Source of the DNA: Sphingobacterium sp. ML3W | GTDB taxonomy: Bacteria > Bacteroidota > Bacteroidia > Sphingobacteriales > Sphingobacteriaceae | Assembly: GCF_029542085.1 (NCBI RefSeq) | Contig: NZ_CP107036.1 | Span: 4,650,001-4,714,000 of the forward strand | Reading direction: 5' to 3' | Length of the DNA: 64,000 bases | In this document: positions 34,149 to 42,823 of the stretch, one piece after another | How positions within the stretch are numbered: the stretch's first letter is position 1 | How the letters are laid out: the number at the start of each line of letters is the position of its first letter | Program-made: the position numbers and the translations under genes | The notes under the pieces: model-generated | Told to the model about the DNA's origin: nothing | Database searches by the model: none | The model's input: only the letters and a program-made list of their open reading frames with translations

Positions 34149-36833
34149 ATGTACGCTCGAATATTGTTGTTAGTCAATTGCCTATTACTTCCTTTCTTGG
34201 CGCTCGCTCAAATTGATCAAACGTTACAGACATTGGAGTCTTACCATGAAAATCATGTAACCGAAAAAATTTATTTACATCTAGACAAAAATGACTATTC
34301 GGCCGGTGAAAATATTTGGTTCAAAATGTATTGTACCACCGCACCTTTCAACTACTTGAGCAATATCAGCAAAATCGCCAATATCGAATTAATCTCACCA
34401 ACAAATAACGTCATCAAGAGCATCAAAATTCCACTAACATTAGGGCTCGGCATTGGTGATTTCAGCCTTTCTGACACCCTCGTGGAGGGTTCGTATAGAA
34501 TTAGAGCGTACACCCGTTGGATGCAAAATGATTCCATATCCAATTTCTATGAGCGTATTATTCCTATCACCAACGGAAGAGCGGATAATGTCATAACCCA
34601 AAGCACATTGCTTAAAAATGGGAATGAAAATTTCTTCCAGATCAATCTAAAAACAATTCAGGGAGCACCTTTAATAAACAGCAGTGTAAGCTATGCCCTC
34701 AAACAAGATGGCCAAAAGGAAAAGACAGGACGATTAAAATCCAATGAAAATGGAACGATAGCACTTGAACTCAAAGATAACTTTAAAGGCGGGCTATTAA
34801 CATTGCAATTCCTTTCCTCAGACAAAAGACGTGTGTTAAAGAGTTTTACCGTCCCAAATCCAAATCAGCAAAACAGTATCCAGATTTTTCCTGAAAGTGG
34901 TGAATTGGTAAACAATATCTTGAGCAAAACTGGAGTCAAAGTTCTTAGCCCTGCAGGCTTGGGTCTAAAATCAAAAATCAAAATCGGAGAGGAAAACCAA
35001 TCGCCGATCATCGAATTTGAGACCAATGCTCTTGGTATGGGAAGCATGCCGCTTATTCTAAGCGCTGGAAAAAAATATATTGCCACAGCAATCTTCCCAG
35101 ATGGAAATTCGGTAAGCGCCCCACTGCCTCCAGTAGCAGCCTCTGGCTATGTCCTCACCGTCAATTCGGGTTTAAAAGACAAAATCGCAGCCCAATTATC
35201 CTCCACTAATGATCTGGTAACCGGCAAAGATGTTTATCTAATCGCACAATATAATGGTATTGTACTACATGCTGTAAAGCAAAAGTTAAATGGACCGGAG
35301 ATTCTATTCAATATTCCCAAAAAGGATCTTCCTTCGGGAGTGATTCAACTGTCTGTACTTAATGAGCAGATGACCCCCATCATCGAGAGGCTCGTCTTTA
35401 ATTACAATGCTCCTAAAACATTATTTCCAATAGCAATCCAGTTAAATAAGCCTTCCTTTTCGACGAGAGACCAGGTCATCGCAAACCTCTCCGTTAAAGA
35501 AGGTAGTAGCGATACATCAAAAATAGCGGCACTATCTGCTGCTGTAGTCAATCTCAGTAAAATCGATTCTACGACAGACCAATATTATTCTTCCATAATC
35601 TCGGAGCTTCTACTCAAATCCGATCTCCGTGGTTTTGTAGAGCGGCCGAATTATTATTTTGAAGATCTAAATAACATCCGGTTTACTGATCTTGACAACC
35701 TCATGTTGATCCAAGGCTGGCGTAAACTGGATTGGAAGAATTCTCTCAGTACAACGAATAATCCACATCTACCTGAAAAGGGACTCACAATATCAGGAAC
35801 AGTAAAGAAAACTGGGCGCAAAGCGGTCGTTCCTAATGCGAAGGTGACCTTAGTACCAACGAGCAATATGATGCTGAGTATAGATACATTGACAAATAAT
35901 GATGGTCGATTTGTTTTTGATAACTTATTATTCGCTGATAGTATTAAATTTATAGTAACGGGGAATGGTCCAAAGGAGAAGAATAGGGTCGATATACTTG
36001 TTGACGAAACCGCAGTTCCAGCAGTTACGGAAAGCAAAGACCAGCCATTGATCGCGAATGATGTAAACACCAAACTGATCGATCAACTCAAAGGTAGCCA
36101 GCAATTTTTGACGGAACTGGAAGCTGCTGGTATTATTCAAAAAAGTATTAAATTGGAGGAAGTCCAAGTTAACAGGGTAAGGACCAATAAAGCAGACAAA
36201 AATTCAAGAAATCTCAATGGCCCCGGCCATGCAGATCAGGTTTTATCTGCGGAAGATCTATCGACCTGCACAACCCTGGAGCAATGTCTCGCAGGAAGAC
36301 TAGTGGGCGTTATCTTCCGAAATGGAGTCCCTTACAGCACCCGATCGATGGGAATGAACGGGGGTAGTCCCATGCAGGTTGTTTTAGATGGAATGTACAT
36401 TGAGGCGGATCAGATCAGCATGATCAATATTCAGGACATCGCAAGTATCGAGGTGCTGAGGAGCATAGGCAATACCGCCATTTATGGTATGTATGGCGGA
36501 AACGGTGTATTGGTCATTACGAGTAAATCTGGTGAAGCATTTTCAGCCTCCTATACGCCAACAGGAATTGTCACAATTGTGCCTAAAGGACTGCATGTAA
36601 ACCGTAATTTTTTCAAACCACAATATAACACCGCTCAAAAGCAGGAACTCAAGCGTGATCTCAGAACAACCATCGCCTGGGAATCTAACCTGGTTACAGA
36701 GAAAAATGGGAAAACCAAATTTGATTTTTTCACTTCTGATGAACCCGGAACTTATAAAATTATCATCGAAGGAGTTGACATGGAGGGCAAAATTGCCCAT
36801 CTTGAATATTTAATAGAAGTGAAACCACAATAG
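34149..36833 (+). CDS. large secreted protein with MG2-like, carboxypeptidase-regulatory and TonB-plug domains
   Basis: An 894-residue protein with a signal peptide ending LALAQ (residue 21). Residues ~35-130 resemble a macroglobulin MG2 domain (EKIYLHLDKNDYSAGENIWF, GSYRIRAYTRWM). Residues ~545-625 are a carboxypeptidase-like Ig domain (SGTVKKTGRKAVVPNAKVTL), and ~690-800 a TonB-plug-like domain (CLAGRLVGVIFRNGVP, VVLDGMYIEADQ, IASIEVLRSIGNTAIYGMYGGNGVLVITSK). No outer-membrane barrel follows. The chain ends in a short beta domain. This layout recurs in Bacteroidota. Function is unknown, possibly anchoring or delivery at the outer membrane. Confidence 0.83.
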   Translation: MYARILLLVNCLLLPFLALAQIDQTLQTLESYHENHVTEKIYLHLDKNDYSAGENIWFKMYCTTAPFNYLSNISKIANIELISPTNNVIKSIKIPLTLGLGIGDFSLSDTLVEGSYRIRAYTRWMQNDSISNFYERIIPITNGRADNVITQSTLLKNGNENFFQINLKTIQGAPLINSSVSYALKQDGQKEKTGRLKSNENGTIALELKDNFKGGLLTLQFLSSDKRRVLKSFTVPNPNQQNSIQIFPESGELVNNILSKTGVKVLSPAGLGLKSKIKIGEENQSPIIEFETNALGMGSMPLILSAGKKYIATAIFPDGNSVSAPLPPVAASGYVLTVNSGLKDKIAAQLSSTNDLVTGKDVYLIAQYNGIVLHAVKQKLNGPEILFNIPKKDLPSGVIQLSVLNEQMTPIIERLVFNYNAPKTLFPIAIQLNKPSFSTRDQVIANLSVKEGSSDTSKIAALSAAVVNLSKIDSTTDQYYSSIISELLLKSDLRGFVERPNYYFEDLNNIRFTDLDNLMLIQGWRKLDWKNSLSTTNNPHLPEKGLTISGTVKKTGRKAVVPNAKVTLVPTSNMMLSIDTLTNNDGRFVFDNLLFADSIKFIVTGNGPKEKNRVDILVDETAVPAVTESKDQPLIANDVNTKLIDQLKGSQQFLTELEAAGIIQKSIKLEEVQVNRVRTNKADKNSRNLNGPGHADQVLSAEDLSTCTTLEQCLAGRLVGVIFRNGVPYSTRSMGMNGGSPMQVVLDGMYIEADQISMINIQDIASIEVLRSIGNTAIYGMYGGNGVLVITSKSGEAFSASYTPTGIVTIVPKGLHVNRNFFKPQYNTAQKQELKRDLRTTIAWESNLVTEKNGKTKFDFFTSDEPGTYKIIIEGVDMEGKIAHLEYLIEVKPQ

Positions 36834-36872
36834 CAACACGAACAAACCGTTATAAATTTATATAAATTCGTT

Positions 36873-37637
36873 ATGGAGCACATTAAAACCAACATAGAAG
36901 ACCATATTTTAAGTATTTTTTTGGATCGGGGAAAGTCAAACGCCATCGATACAAAGCTATTGAAAGAACTTATAGAGACCTTGGAATCTAACCAAGAAAA
37001 CGATGCCGTCCGTGGAGCGATTCTTATTGGTAAGGAAAACTTTTTTAGTGCCGGTCTCGACCTTATAACCTTATTCGGCTATGATGAGGATCAAATCCGG
37101 GAATTCTGGAATCTTTTTTTGGAGGCAACGTCGCTACTGGCCTCTTTTCCTAAACCGATAGCTGCCGCCATATCTGGTCATAGCCCTGCTGGAGGTTGTG
37201 TATTTGCCTTATGCTGCGATTATAGGATCATGGCTGAGGGGAATTTTGTCATAGGTCTCAATGAGATACCTGTTGGGCTTATCGTTCCCGAAAGTATCTT
37301 CCAACTTTATGCTTTTTGGATCGGGAAACGACATGCTTACCAGAATCTCCTCGAGGGAAAACTGCTTTCTCCGCAGGAAGCAAAATCACAGGGCTTAGTC
37401 GATGAAGTCGTTCCAGCGGATATACTTTTTAATACCGCAGCAAAGAAGATCAGACAGATCACGCAGTTTAATCAAAAGACTTGGCAGACTTCTAAACTAA
37501 ACTTCAGAAAAGAAATAATTCTTAAATTGCGCGAAAATAGAGAAGAAACTATTCAGGCCATTCTAGAGCAATGGTGGTTACCGTCAACACGGTCTATATT
37601 AAAGTCGATCATCGAAAACTTGACTTCAAAAAAATAA
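36873..37637 (+). CDS. enoyl-CoA hydratase/isomerase family protein
   Basis: A 254-residue crotonase-fold protein with the CoA-binding loop NFFSAGLDL and the oxyanion-hole segment ISGHSPAGGCVFALCCDYRIM. The later segment NEIPVGLIVPESIFQL resembles delta3-delta2-enoyl-CoA isomerases more than classical hydratases, because the hydratase Glu pattern is not complete. It would act in fatty-acid breakdown. It is the first of a closely spaced run of plus-strand genes, 21 bp before a lipoprotein gene. Confidence 0.85.
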   Translation: MEHIKTNIEDHILSIFLDRGKSNAIDTKLLKELIETLESNQENDAVRGAILIGKENFFSAGLDLITLFGYDEDQIREFWNLFLEATSLLASFPKPIAAAISGHSPAGGCVFALCCDYRIMAEGNFVIGLNEIPVGLIVPESIFQLYAFWIGKRHAYQNLLEGKLLSPQEAKSQGLVDEVVPADILFNTAAKKIRQITQFNQKTWQTSKLNFRKEIILKLRENREETIQAILEQWWLPSTRSILKSIIENLTSKK

Positions 37638-37658
37638 TATTAAATAAACGAAAATAAC

Positions 37659-38342
37659 ATGAGAAACCTCTTTTTCTTTGTTCTTATCTGTCTCTCCATA
37701 GGTGTGATCTCCTGTAGAAACAATAAAAAAGAAGACAAGGCAGTAAAAATTGCCCAGGATTCTATCCCTTTGGATACCATAAGCAAACCAGACACGATCG
37801 AAAAAGAAGTGAAGAAAGAGGATACTGAAACACTGGAAGAAGTATTGGAAAAAATTGCCAAAGCATATACTGATCAAGACAGTAAAACAATCAATAACTA
37901 TATCCATCCAAAATTAGGGATCTATATCATCTATCGTCCGGGGGCATTAGATTCGTATGTGCATCAAAGTAGTTTTAACTTTTCCAAACCAGTACCAGAA
38001 TATCATTCGTATGAAAAACTGAGTTACAAAGGACCTCTAAAAGCAGGAAAACTGCCTGTTTTTGACTGTGGAACAATGAAATGGGACAAACTTGGTTTTT
38101 TTTATGATAGGAAGTCCCGTCCGAATGAACTGTCACAAACAGCCAAATTCATGAATGAGATTTTAGATGCAAAAATTAATCAAACCGAATTACTGCGATT
38201 GAGAAATATAGAAACCAGGAGCTACCGTGCAATCATGACTTCCAACGAAAGCGAAGAACCTTTTGTTTTTCATGTGACAAAAGAGGGGGAAAAATGGTAC
38301 ATTACAGTCATTGACCGCGCCTATGCGGGTTGCGACGCCTAA
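37659..38342 (+). CDS. lipoprotein of unknown function
   Basis: A 227-residue protein with lipoprotein signal VISC (Cys19), then an acidic/Lys-rich linker (~22-70) and a folded domain from ~70 on (ETLEEVLEKIAKAYTDQDSKTINNYIHPKLGIYIIYRPG). The middle looks like an SnoaL/NTF2-like start, where a helix is followed by YIHPKLGI, but I do not recognise the family with confidence. It lies between the crotonase-family and phosphohexomutase genes with short spacers (21 and 34 bp). Confidence 0.8.
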   Translation: MRNLFFFVLICLSIGVISCRNNKKEDKAVKIAQDSIPLDTISKPDTIEKEVKKEDTETLEEVLEKIAKAYTDQDSKTINNYIHPKLGIYIIYRPGALDSYVHQSSFNFSKPVPEYHSYEKLSYKGPLKAGKLPVFDCGTMKWDKLGFFYDRKSRPNELSQTAKFMNEILDAKINQTELLRLRNIETRSYRAIMTSNESEEPFVFHVTKEGEKWYITVIDRAYAGCDA

Positions 38343-38376
38343 AAGAATTTTTTACATTTAGCCATATTTAACGATC

Positions 38377-40113
38377 ATGGGAAATTTAGATAAAGACATA
38401 CAAAAGAAAGTTGACGATTGGTTGACCTCAAATTACGACGAGGAAACAAGGTGCGCTGTTCAGAAATTAATAGATGATCAGGCCGAGACGGAATTGATTG
38501 ATTCATTCTACAAGGATCTCGAGTTTGGAACTGGAGGTTTAAGAGGGATTATGGGTGTGGGATCCAATCGTATGAATAAGTATACAATTGGAAAAGCGAC
38601 CCAGGGATTATCAAACTATCTAAAAAAACAGTTTCCCAACGAGGAGATAAAAGTAGCCGTCTCCTACGATAGCCGTAACAATTCGCAGTCCTTTGGCCAG
38701 CTTGTTGCCCAAGTATTTGCAGCAAACGGTATCAAGGTTTATCTTTTTAACGAACTGCGTCCTACACCGATGCTATCTTTTGCAATCCGTCATTTTGGAT
38801 GTAAAAGTGGGGTCATGTTGACTGCTTCACATAATCCTAAGGAATACAATGGCTATAAAGCTTATTGGAACGATGGTTCACAATTGACAGCTCCCCATGA
38901 TAAAAATGTAATCGATGAGGTCAATGCTATCGCTAGTGTCAAAGACATCCGATTTGAAGGGAATACCCAAAATATTATTTCTGTTGGTGAAGAAATTGAT
39001 CCAATTTATATTGATGCCAATAAAGCACTAAGCATACACCCAGAGGCCGTACTGGCACAGAAGGACCTAAAAATAGTTTATTCTCCGATACATGGTACTG
39101 GAATTACGATCGTTCCAAAAATGCTTGCCTCATGGGGCTTTGAAAATGTTACTGTGGTCACCGAACAAGCGAACCCGGATGGGAACTTCCCTACAGTGAT
39201 CTATCCTAACCCTGAGGAGGAGGACGCCATGGCCTTAGCGAAGAAAAAGGGGGAAGAGATTGACGCAGACCTTGTTTTAGCAACCGATCCAGATGCGGAC
39301 CGCGTAGGGATCGCGGTTAAAAACAGTCAAGGCCAATTTCAATTACTCAATGGTAATCAAATTGGCAGTTTGTTAATCTATTATGTGCTGAGTGCAAAAA
39401 GTGATCTAAAACAATTGGGCAACAACCCTTATATTGTGAAAACGATTGTAACCAGCAACCTCCAGGTTGACATTGCAAATCATTACCATGTCGCTCATTA
39501 TGAAACACTCACTGGGTTTAAATATATCGGCGAACTGATAACAAAACTAGGTGATTCGGCACAATATCTTGCCGGTGGAGAGGAAAGTTATGGCTACTTA
39601 GTCGGTGATTTAGTCCGGGATAAGGATGCGCCTAATTCCTGTGCATTCTTGGCCGAGATGACTGCATATTTTAAGTCAAAAGGCAAGACTGTTTATGAAG
39701 TGTTATTAGATATCTATCAAGAATTTGGTTGCTATCAGGAAAAACTGATCTCTTTAACAAAAAAAGGAAAAGCTGGAGCCGAGGAAATTCAAGCCATGAT
39801 GGCCGGTCTACGCCAAAACCTACCTACCAAGCTCGGCGGAATAGAAGTCAAAGAAATTCGGGATTATGAGCTTTCCCAAACAACTGACATGAAAACAGGC
39901 CGTAAAAGCGAAATTACCCTTCCAAAGTCGGATGTATTACAGTTTATCACTGTGGATGGTGACGTGATTTCAGCGAGACCTTCGGGTACAGAGCCCAAAA
40001 TCAAATTCTATTGCTCCGTTAAGGGGACGCTGCAAGATAAAAGTAATTACCTAAGCCTTCAAAATATATTGGAAGAAAAGGTAGACCGTATGATGAAAGA
40101 TATTGTTGGATAA
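38377..40113 (+). CDS. alpha-D-phosphohexomutase (phosphoglucomutase/phosphomannomutase)
   Basis: A 578-residue cytoplasmic enzyme of the long PGM2-like type. It has the phosphoserine loop MLTASHNPKEYNGYK (S151), the metal loop DPDADRVG, the sugar-specificity loop GGEESYGYL and the phosphate-binding loop RPSGTEPKIKFY. It interconverts hexose-1- and 6-phosphates, or ribose phosphates in some relatives. The Nudix gene starts at the very next base after its stop codon. Confidence 0.95.
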   Translation: MGNLDKDIQKKVDDWLTSNYDEETRCAVQKLIDDQAETELIDSFYKDLEFGTGGLRGIMGVGSNRMNKYTIGKATQGLSNYLKKQFPNEEIKVAVSYDSRNNSQSFGQLVAQVFAANGIKVYLFNELRPTPMLSFAIRHFGCKSGVMLTASHNPKEYNGYKAYWNDGSQLTAPHDKNVIDEVNAIASVKDIRFEGNTQNIISVGEEIDPIYIDANKALSIHPEAVLAQKDLKIVYSPIHGTGITIVPKMLASWGFENVTVVTEQANPDGNFPTVIYPNPEEEDAMALAKKKGEEIDADLVLATDPDADRVGIAVKNSQGQFQLLNGNQIGSLLIYYVLSAKSDLKQLGNNPYIVKTIVTSNLQVDIANHYHVAHYETLTGFKYIGELITKLGDSAQYLAGGEESYGYLVGDLVRDKDAPNSCAFLAEMTAYFKSKGKTVYEVLLDIYQEFGCYQEKLISLTKKGKAGAEEIQAMMAGLRQNLPTKLGGIEVKEIRDYELSQTTDMKTGRKSEITLPKSDVLQFITVDGDVISARPSGTEPKIKFYCSVKGTLQDKSNYLSLQNILEEKVDRMMKDIVG

Positions 40114-40656
40114 ATGGAAAAATGGAAACGATTATCATCTGAATATATCTGTAAGGAACCTTGGGCAACATTACGCAGGGATACTTGCGAACTACCCGAT
40201 GGGCGCATTAATGACCACTATTATGTCCTGGAATATCCGGATTGGGTTAATATGGTCGGCATCACTGCACAAAATGAGTTATTAGTAATCCGGCAATACC
40301 GTCATGGTGCAGGTATCATTTCATTGGAAATTCCGGCCGGTACCACTGAGCCAGGAGAAAATCCGCTAGACGCTGCAGTTCGGGAAATGCTCGAAGAAAC
40401 GGGATATCAATTCGATAAAATTGAAGAGATTGCGAGTCTCTATGCCAATCCCGCGACAAGTGGCAACATTACCTATACCTACCTCATGACAGGTGGACAG
40501 AAAGTTCAGGAACAAGATCTGGACGAACATGAAGAGATTGAAGTTTTTCTTATCCCACTTGAGGAAGCGAAAACAATGTTGCTGGAAAACAAATTTAGTC
40601 AGGCATTACACAGCAGCGCATTATTCTATGCTTTTAATAAATTAGGCTTGTTATAA
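40114..40656 (+). CDS. Nudix hydrolase, ADP-ribose pyrophosphatase type
   Basis: A 180-residue protein with a complete Nudix box (GTTEPGENPLDAAVREMLEE then TGY), preceded by QYRHGAGIISLEIPAG as in ADP-ribose/ADP-sugar pyrophosphatases. It would hydrolyse ADP-ribose or a nucleotide sugar to two monophosphates. Its ATG follows the stop codon of the mutase gene without a gap, so translation is probably coupled. The terminator hairpin encloses its stop codon. Confidence 0.93.
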   Translation: MEKWKRLSSEYICKEPWATLRRDTCELPDGRINDHYYVLEYPDWVNMVGITAQNELLVIRQYRHGAGIISLEIPAGTTEPGENPLDAAVREMLEETGYQFDKIEEIASLYANPATSGNITYTYLMTGGQKVQEQDLDEHEEIEVFLIPLEEAKTMLLENKFSQALHSSALFYAFNKLGLL

Positions 40657-40676
40657 AACAAGCCTAATTTTATTCT
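40638..40676 (+). terminator. terminator wrapped around the Nudix stop codon
   Basis: AAATTAGGCTTGTT pairs with AACAAGCCTAATTT, with the TAA stop codon in the loop and a T-rich tail. It ends the run of genes that begins at 36873. Confidence 0.83.
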
Positions 40677-40722
40677 GTTTTTCTCTTTCATACTTTAATT
40701 TTTACTAGACTTTTGATTTTTG

Positions 40723-40730
40723 TACCTTTG
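40723..40730 (+). promoter_or_regulatory. -7 box of the 40735 gene, 4 nt before the ATG
   Basis: TACCTTTG matches TAnnTTTG and is followed by TCCT and then the ATG. An alternative ATG at 40720 would lie inside or upstream of the box, so 40735 is preferred. A leaderless or near-leaderless mRNA is predicted. Confidence 0.6.
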
Positions 40731-40734
40731 TCCT

Positions 40735-42048
40735 ATGGCAAGAGAAATTTTTGAAACCAAGCGCAAGGCCCTGAAAATAAATCTAAATCCTGAGATTTAT
40801 GGAACCTTCGCTGAGATCGGTGCTGGACAGGAAGTCGCACGAAACTTTTTCAATGCAGGGGCCGCTTCTGGCACAATTGCAAAAACAATGTCGGCTTATG
40901 ACATGGCATTTAGTGACGCGATTTACGGTGAGGAAGAAGACGGCAGATATGTCAGCAGGACCCGTTTACAAAAAATGCTTTCTCATGAATTTAACTTGTT
41001 GACCCAACGCTTGCATGGTGATAAATATTGCAATAAAAAATTCTTCGCCTTTGCAGATACTGTTACAACACTGAATTTCACCAAAACGAATGAGCCTCAT
41101 GGATGGATTGGTCTTCGTTTTCAACATGAGGTCGGTGGGCCCACAAACGATATTATTGTCCACGTCAGACTTTTGGACAGTGACAATCAGCTGCAACAAA
41201 AAGTACTGGGCATTATCGGGGTAAACCTGCTTTTTGCGGCTTACTACTACACAGAAGATGTGCAGACCTTGATTGAATCCTTGGTTGATAATTTATCTGT
41301 AGGATCGGTCGAAATTGATTTAGTTAAGTTAAATGGTCCTTTGTTTGAAAATGTCAGCCAACGACTGATCAACTTATATCTCATTGCCAAAGGATTTGCA
41401 AAGGCTGCTATTTTCCAACCAGACGGTAAAGCGGTCCAGATCAAGGATTATTTGTACAAAAAGAATATCATCTTACTTCGTACAAAATACCGCCAGAAAT
41501 CACTTCCTAACTTTGACCTATTTAACCTTGCTGTCGAGCAGTTTAAGAAAAATACGGGGGCAACGGACAGCGATACCATTGTATTGATTGAGGTGTTAAT
41601 GGGTAATGTACTGGAAGATACACATGAGATTACGGATGAAGATCTACAGGAATTTGCATCGAGAGCAGATGAATTATGTGCCACAGGGAATAACATTATC
41701 GTCAGCAACTTCCGTAGAAATAATCATCTAGCGGAGTTTATAAGCAACTTCAAACCCAAAAATATCGGGATTGCAACAAACGTATATAACTTAAAGAACA
41801 TCTTCAATTCGGACAACTACAATAAAGACCTTTACACCAACGAGTTACTATCCTACATATCAGGTATGTTCAATAAAAATGTAAAGCTTTATGCTTATCC
41901 ATATCTATTGAAAAAGGAAAATAAAATCATCACAACGCAAAATATGCCCGTCTCGGAAGAAGCCAAACCACTATTTGAATTCTTAATTAAGAACGGTTAT
42001 ATCATCGATATTGAAAATTACGACGAGAAATTTGTAAAAACCGTATAA
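40735..42048 (+). CDS. conserved cytoplasmic protein of unknown function (437 residues)
   Basis: The start MAREIFETKRKALKINLNPE fits a cytoplasmic protein with no signal peptide. Visible features are a glycine-rich N-terminal segment GTFAEIGAGQEVARNFFNAG, then TIAKTMSAYDMAFSDAIYG, a central HGWIGLRFQHEVGGP, and a C-terminal half ending in an acidic, aromatic tail. Relatives seem widespread. Some databases label such proteins as TonB receptors or NMN adenylyltransferases, but I see neither a barrel nor a nucleotidyltransferase HxGH motif, so I give no function. Confidence 0.85.
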   Translation: MAREIFETKRKALKINLNPEIYGTFAEIGAGQEVARNFFNAGAASGTIAKTMSAYDMAFSDAIYGEEEDGRYVSRTRLQKMLSHEFNLLTQRLHGDKYCNKKFFAFADTVTTLNFTKTNEPHGWIGLRFQHEVGGPTNDIIVHVRLLDSDNQLQQKVLGIIGVNLLFAAYYYTEDVQTLIESLVDNLSVGSVEIDLVKLNGPLFENVSQRLINLYLIAKGFAKAAIFQPDGKAVQIKDYLYKKNIILLRTKYRQKSLPNFDLFNLAVEQFKKNTGATDSDTIVLIEVLMGNVLEDTHEITDEDLQEFASRADELCATGNNIIVSNFRRNNHLAEFISNFKPKNIGIATNVYNLKNIFNSDNYNKDLYTNELLSYISGMFNKNVKLYAYPYLLKKENKIITTQNMPVSEEAKPLFEFLIKNGYIIDIENYDEKFVKTV

Positions 42049-42072
42049 CACAAATCTTCGCTATAATTTATT

Positions 42073-42104
42073 ATATAGTCCAATTTGGTTAAATTGGACT
42101 ATAT
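42073..42104 (+). terminator. perfect 14-bp inverted repeat between the 40735 gene and idi
   Basis: ATATAGTCCAATTT and AAATTGGACTATAT flank a 4-nt loop (GGTT), followed by a short T-rich stretch. It is probably the terminator of the upstream gene. It ends only 15 bp before the idi ATG, so it could also act as an operator or leader hairpin for idi. Confidence 0.68.
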
Positions 42105-42119
42105 TTATGTCTGAGCCTT

Positions 42120-42653
42120 ATGAAGCAAGAAAATGTAATATTAGTCGATTCCAATGACGCTGTCATTGGGAGTATGGAAAAATACGAAGCTCACGAAAAG
42201 GGTTTGCTACATCGAGCTTTTAGTGTCTTTTTGTTCAATGACAGGGATCAGCTGCTTATGCAGCAAAGGGCTTTGGACAAATATCATTGCGGTGGCTTAT
42301 GGACCAACAGTTGCTGTTCTCACCAACGTCTTGACGAGAGCAACTTGGATGCTGCCGAACGTCGCCTGATGGAAGAACTCCGAATAAGTGCATCAGACAT
42401 ATACGATGCATTTTCATTTGTTTACAAAGCCGAGTTTGACAATGGCCTTACTGAGCATGAATTTGATCATGTACTTATTGGCAAATTCAACGGCGAGTCT
42501 GATTTTAATGTTACAGAAGTAGCAGCCGTACAATATATGGATCAACAACAGATCAAAGATGAGATCGCGCACTTTCCGGGGAAATTTACCCCTTGGTTCA
42601 ATCTCATCTATCAACGTGTATTTGAAACCTATTTGGACAAATACAAGAAGTAA
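42120..42653 (+). CDS. idi: isopentenyl-diphosphate delta-isomerase (type I)
   Basis: A 177-residue Nudix-fold protein. The catalytic Cys lies in GGLWTNSCCSHQR, and the other active-site residues are in the EFDNGLTEHEFDHVLIG region (Glu in NGLTEHE). It converts IPP to DMAPP for isoprenoid synthesis. The start MKQENVILVDSND is typical. The gene stands alone between two hairpins. Confidence 0.95.
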   Translation: MKQENVILVDSNDAVIGSMEKYEAHEKGLLHRAFSVFLFNDRDQLLMQQRALDKYHCGGLWTNSCCSHQRLDESNLDAAERRLMEELRISASDIYDAFSFVYKAEFDNGLTEHEFDHVLIGKFNGESDFNVTEVAAVQYMDQQQIKDEIAHFPGKFTPWFNLIYQRVFETYLDKYKK

Positions 42654-42768
42654 GATCATCAAAAAGGCCTGAAGCGATAAAAGCAGATCGACGTCCTCCT
42701 TATCATGGCCAAACCCTATCAACAGCACGCTAATAGAAACTCAAGGGTCTGCTAGCCTGCAAATAAAA

Positions 42769-42804
42769 AGGAGCAATTCTATCACAAATTGCTCCTCTCA
42801 TTTT
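42769..42804. terminator. bidirectional terminator between idi and the amidase gene
   Basis: AGGAGCAATT pairs with AATTGCTCCT, with an A-rich left flank and a T-rich right flank (CTCATTTTTAT). It lies between two convergent genes. Confidence 0.85.
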
Positions 42805-42823
42805 TATACTGTTCAAGAAACCA

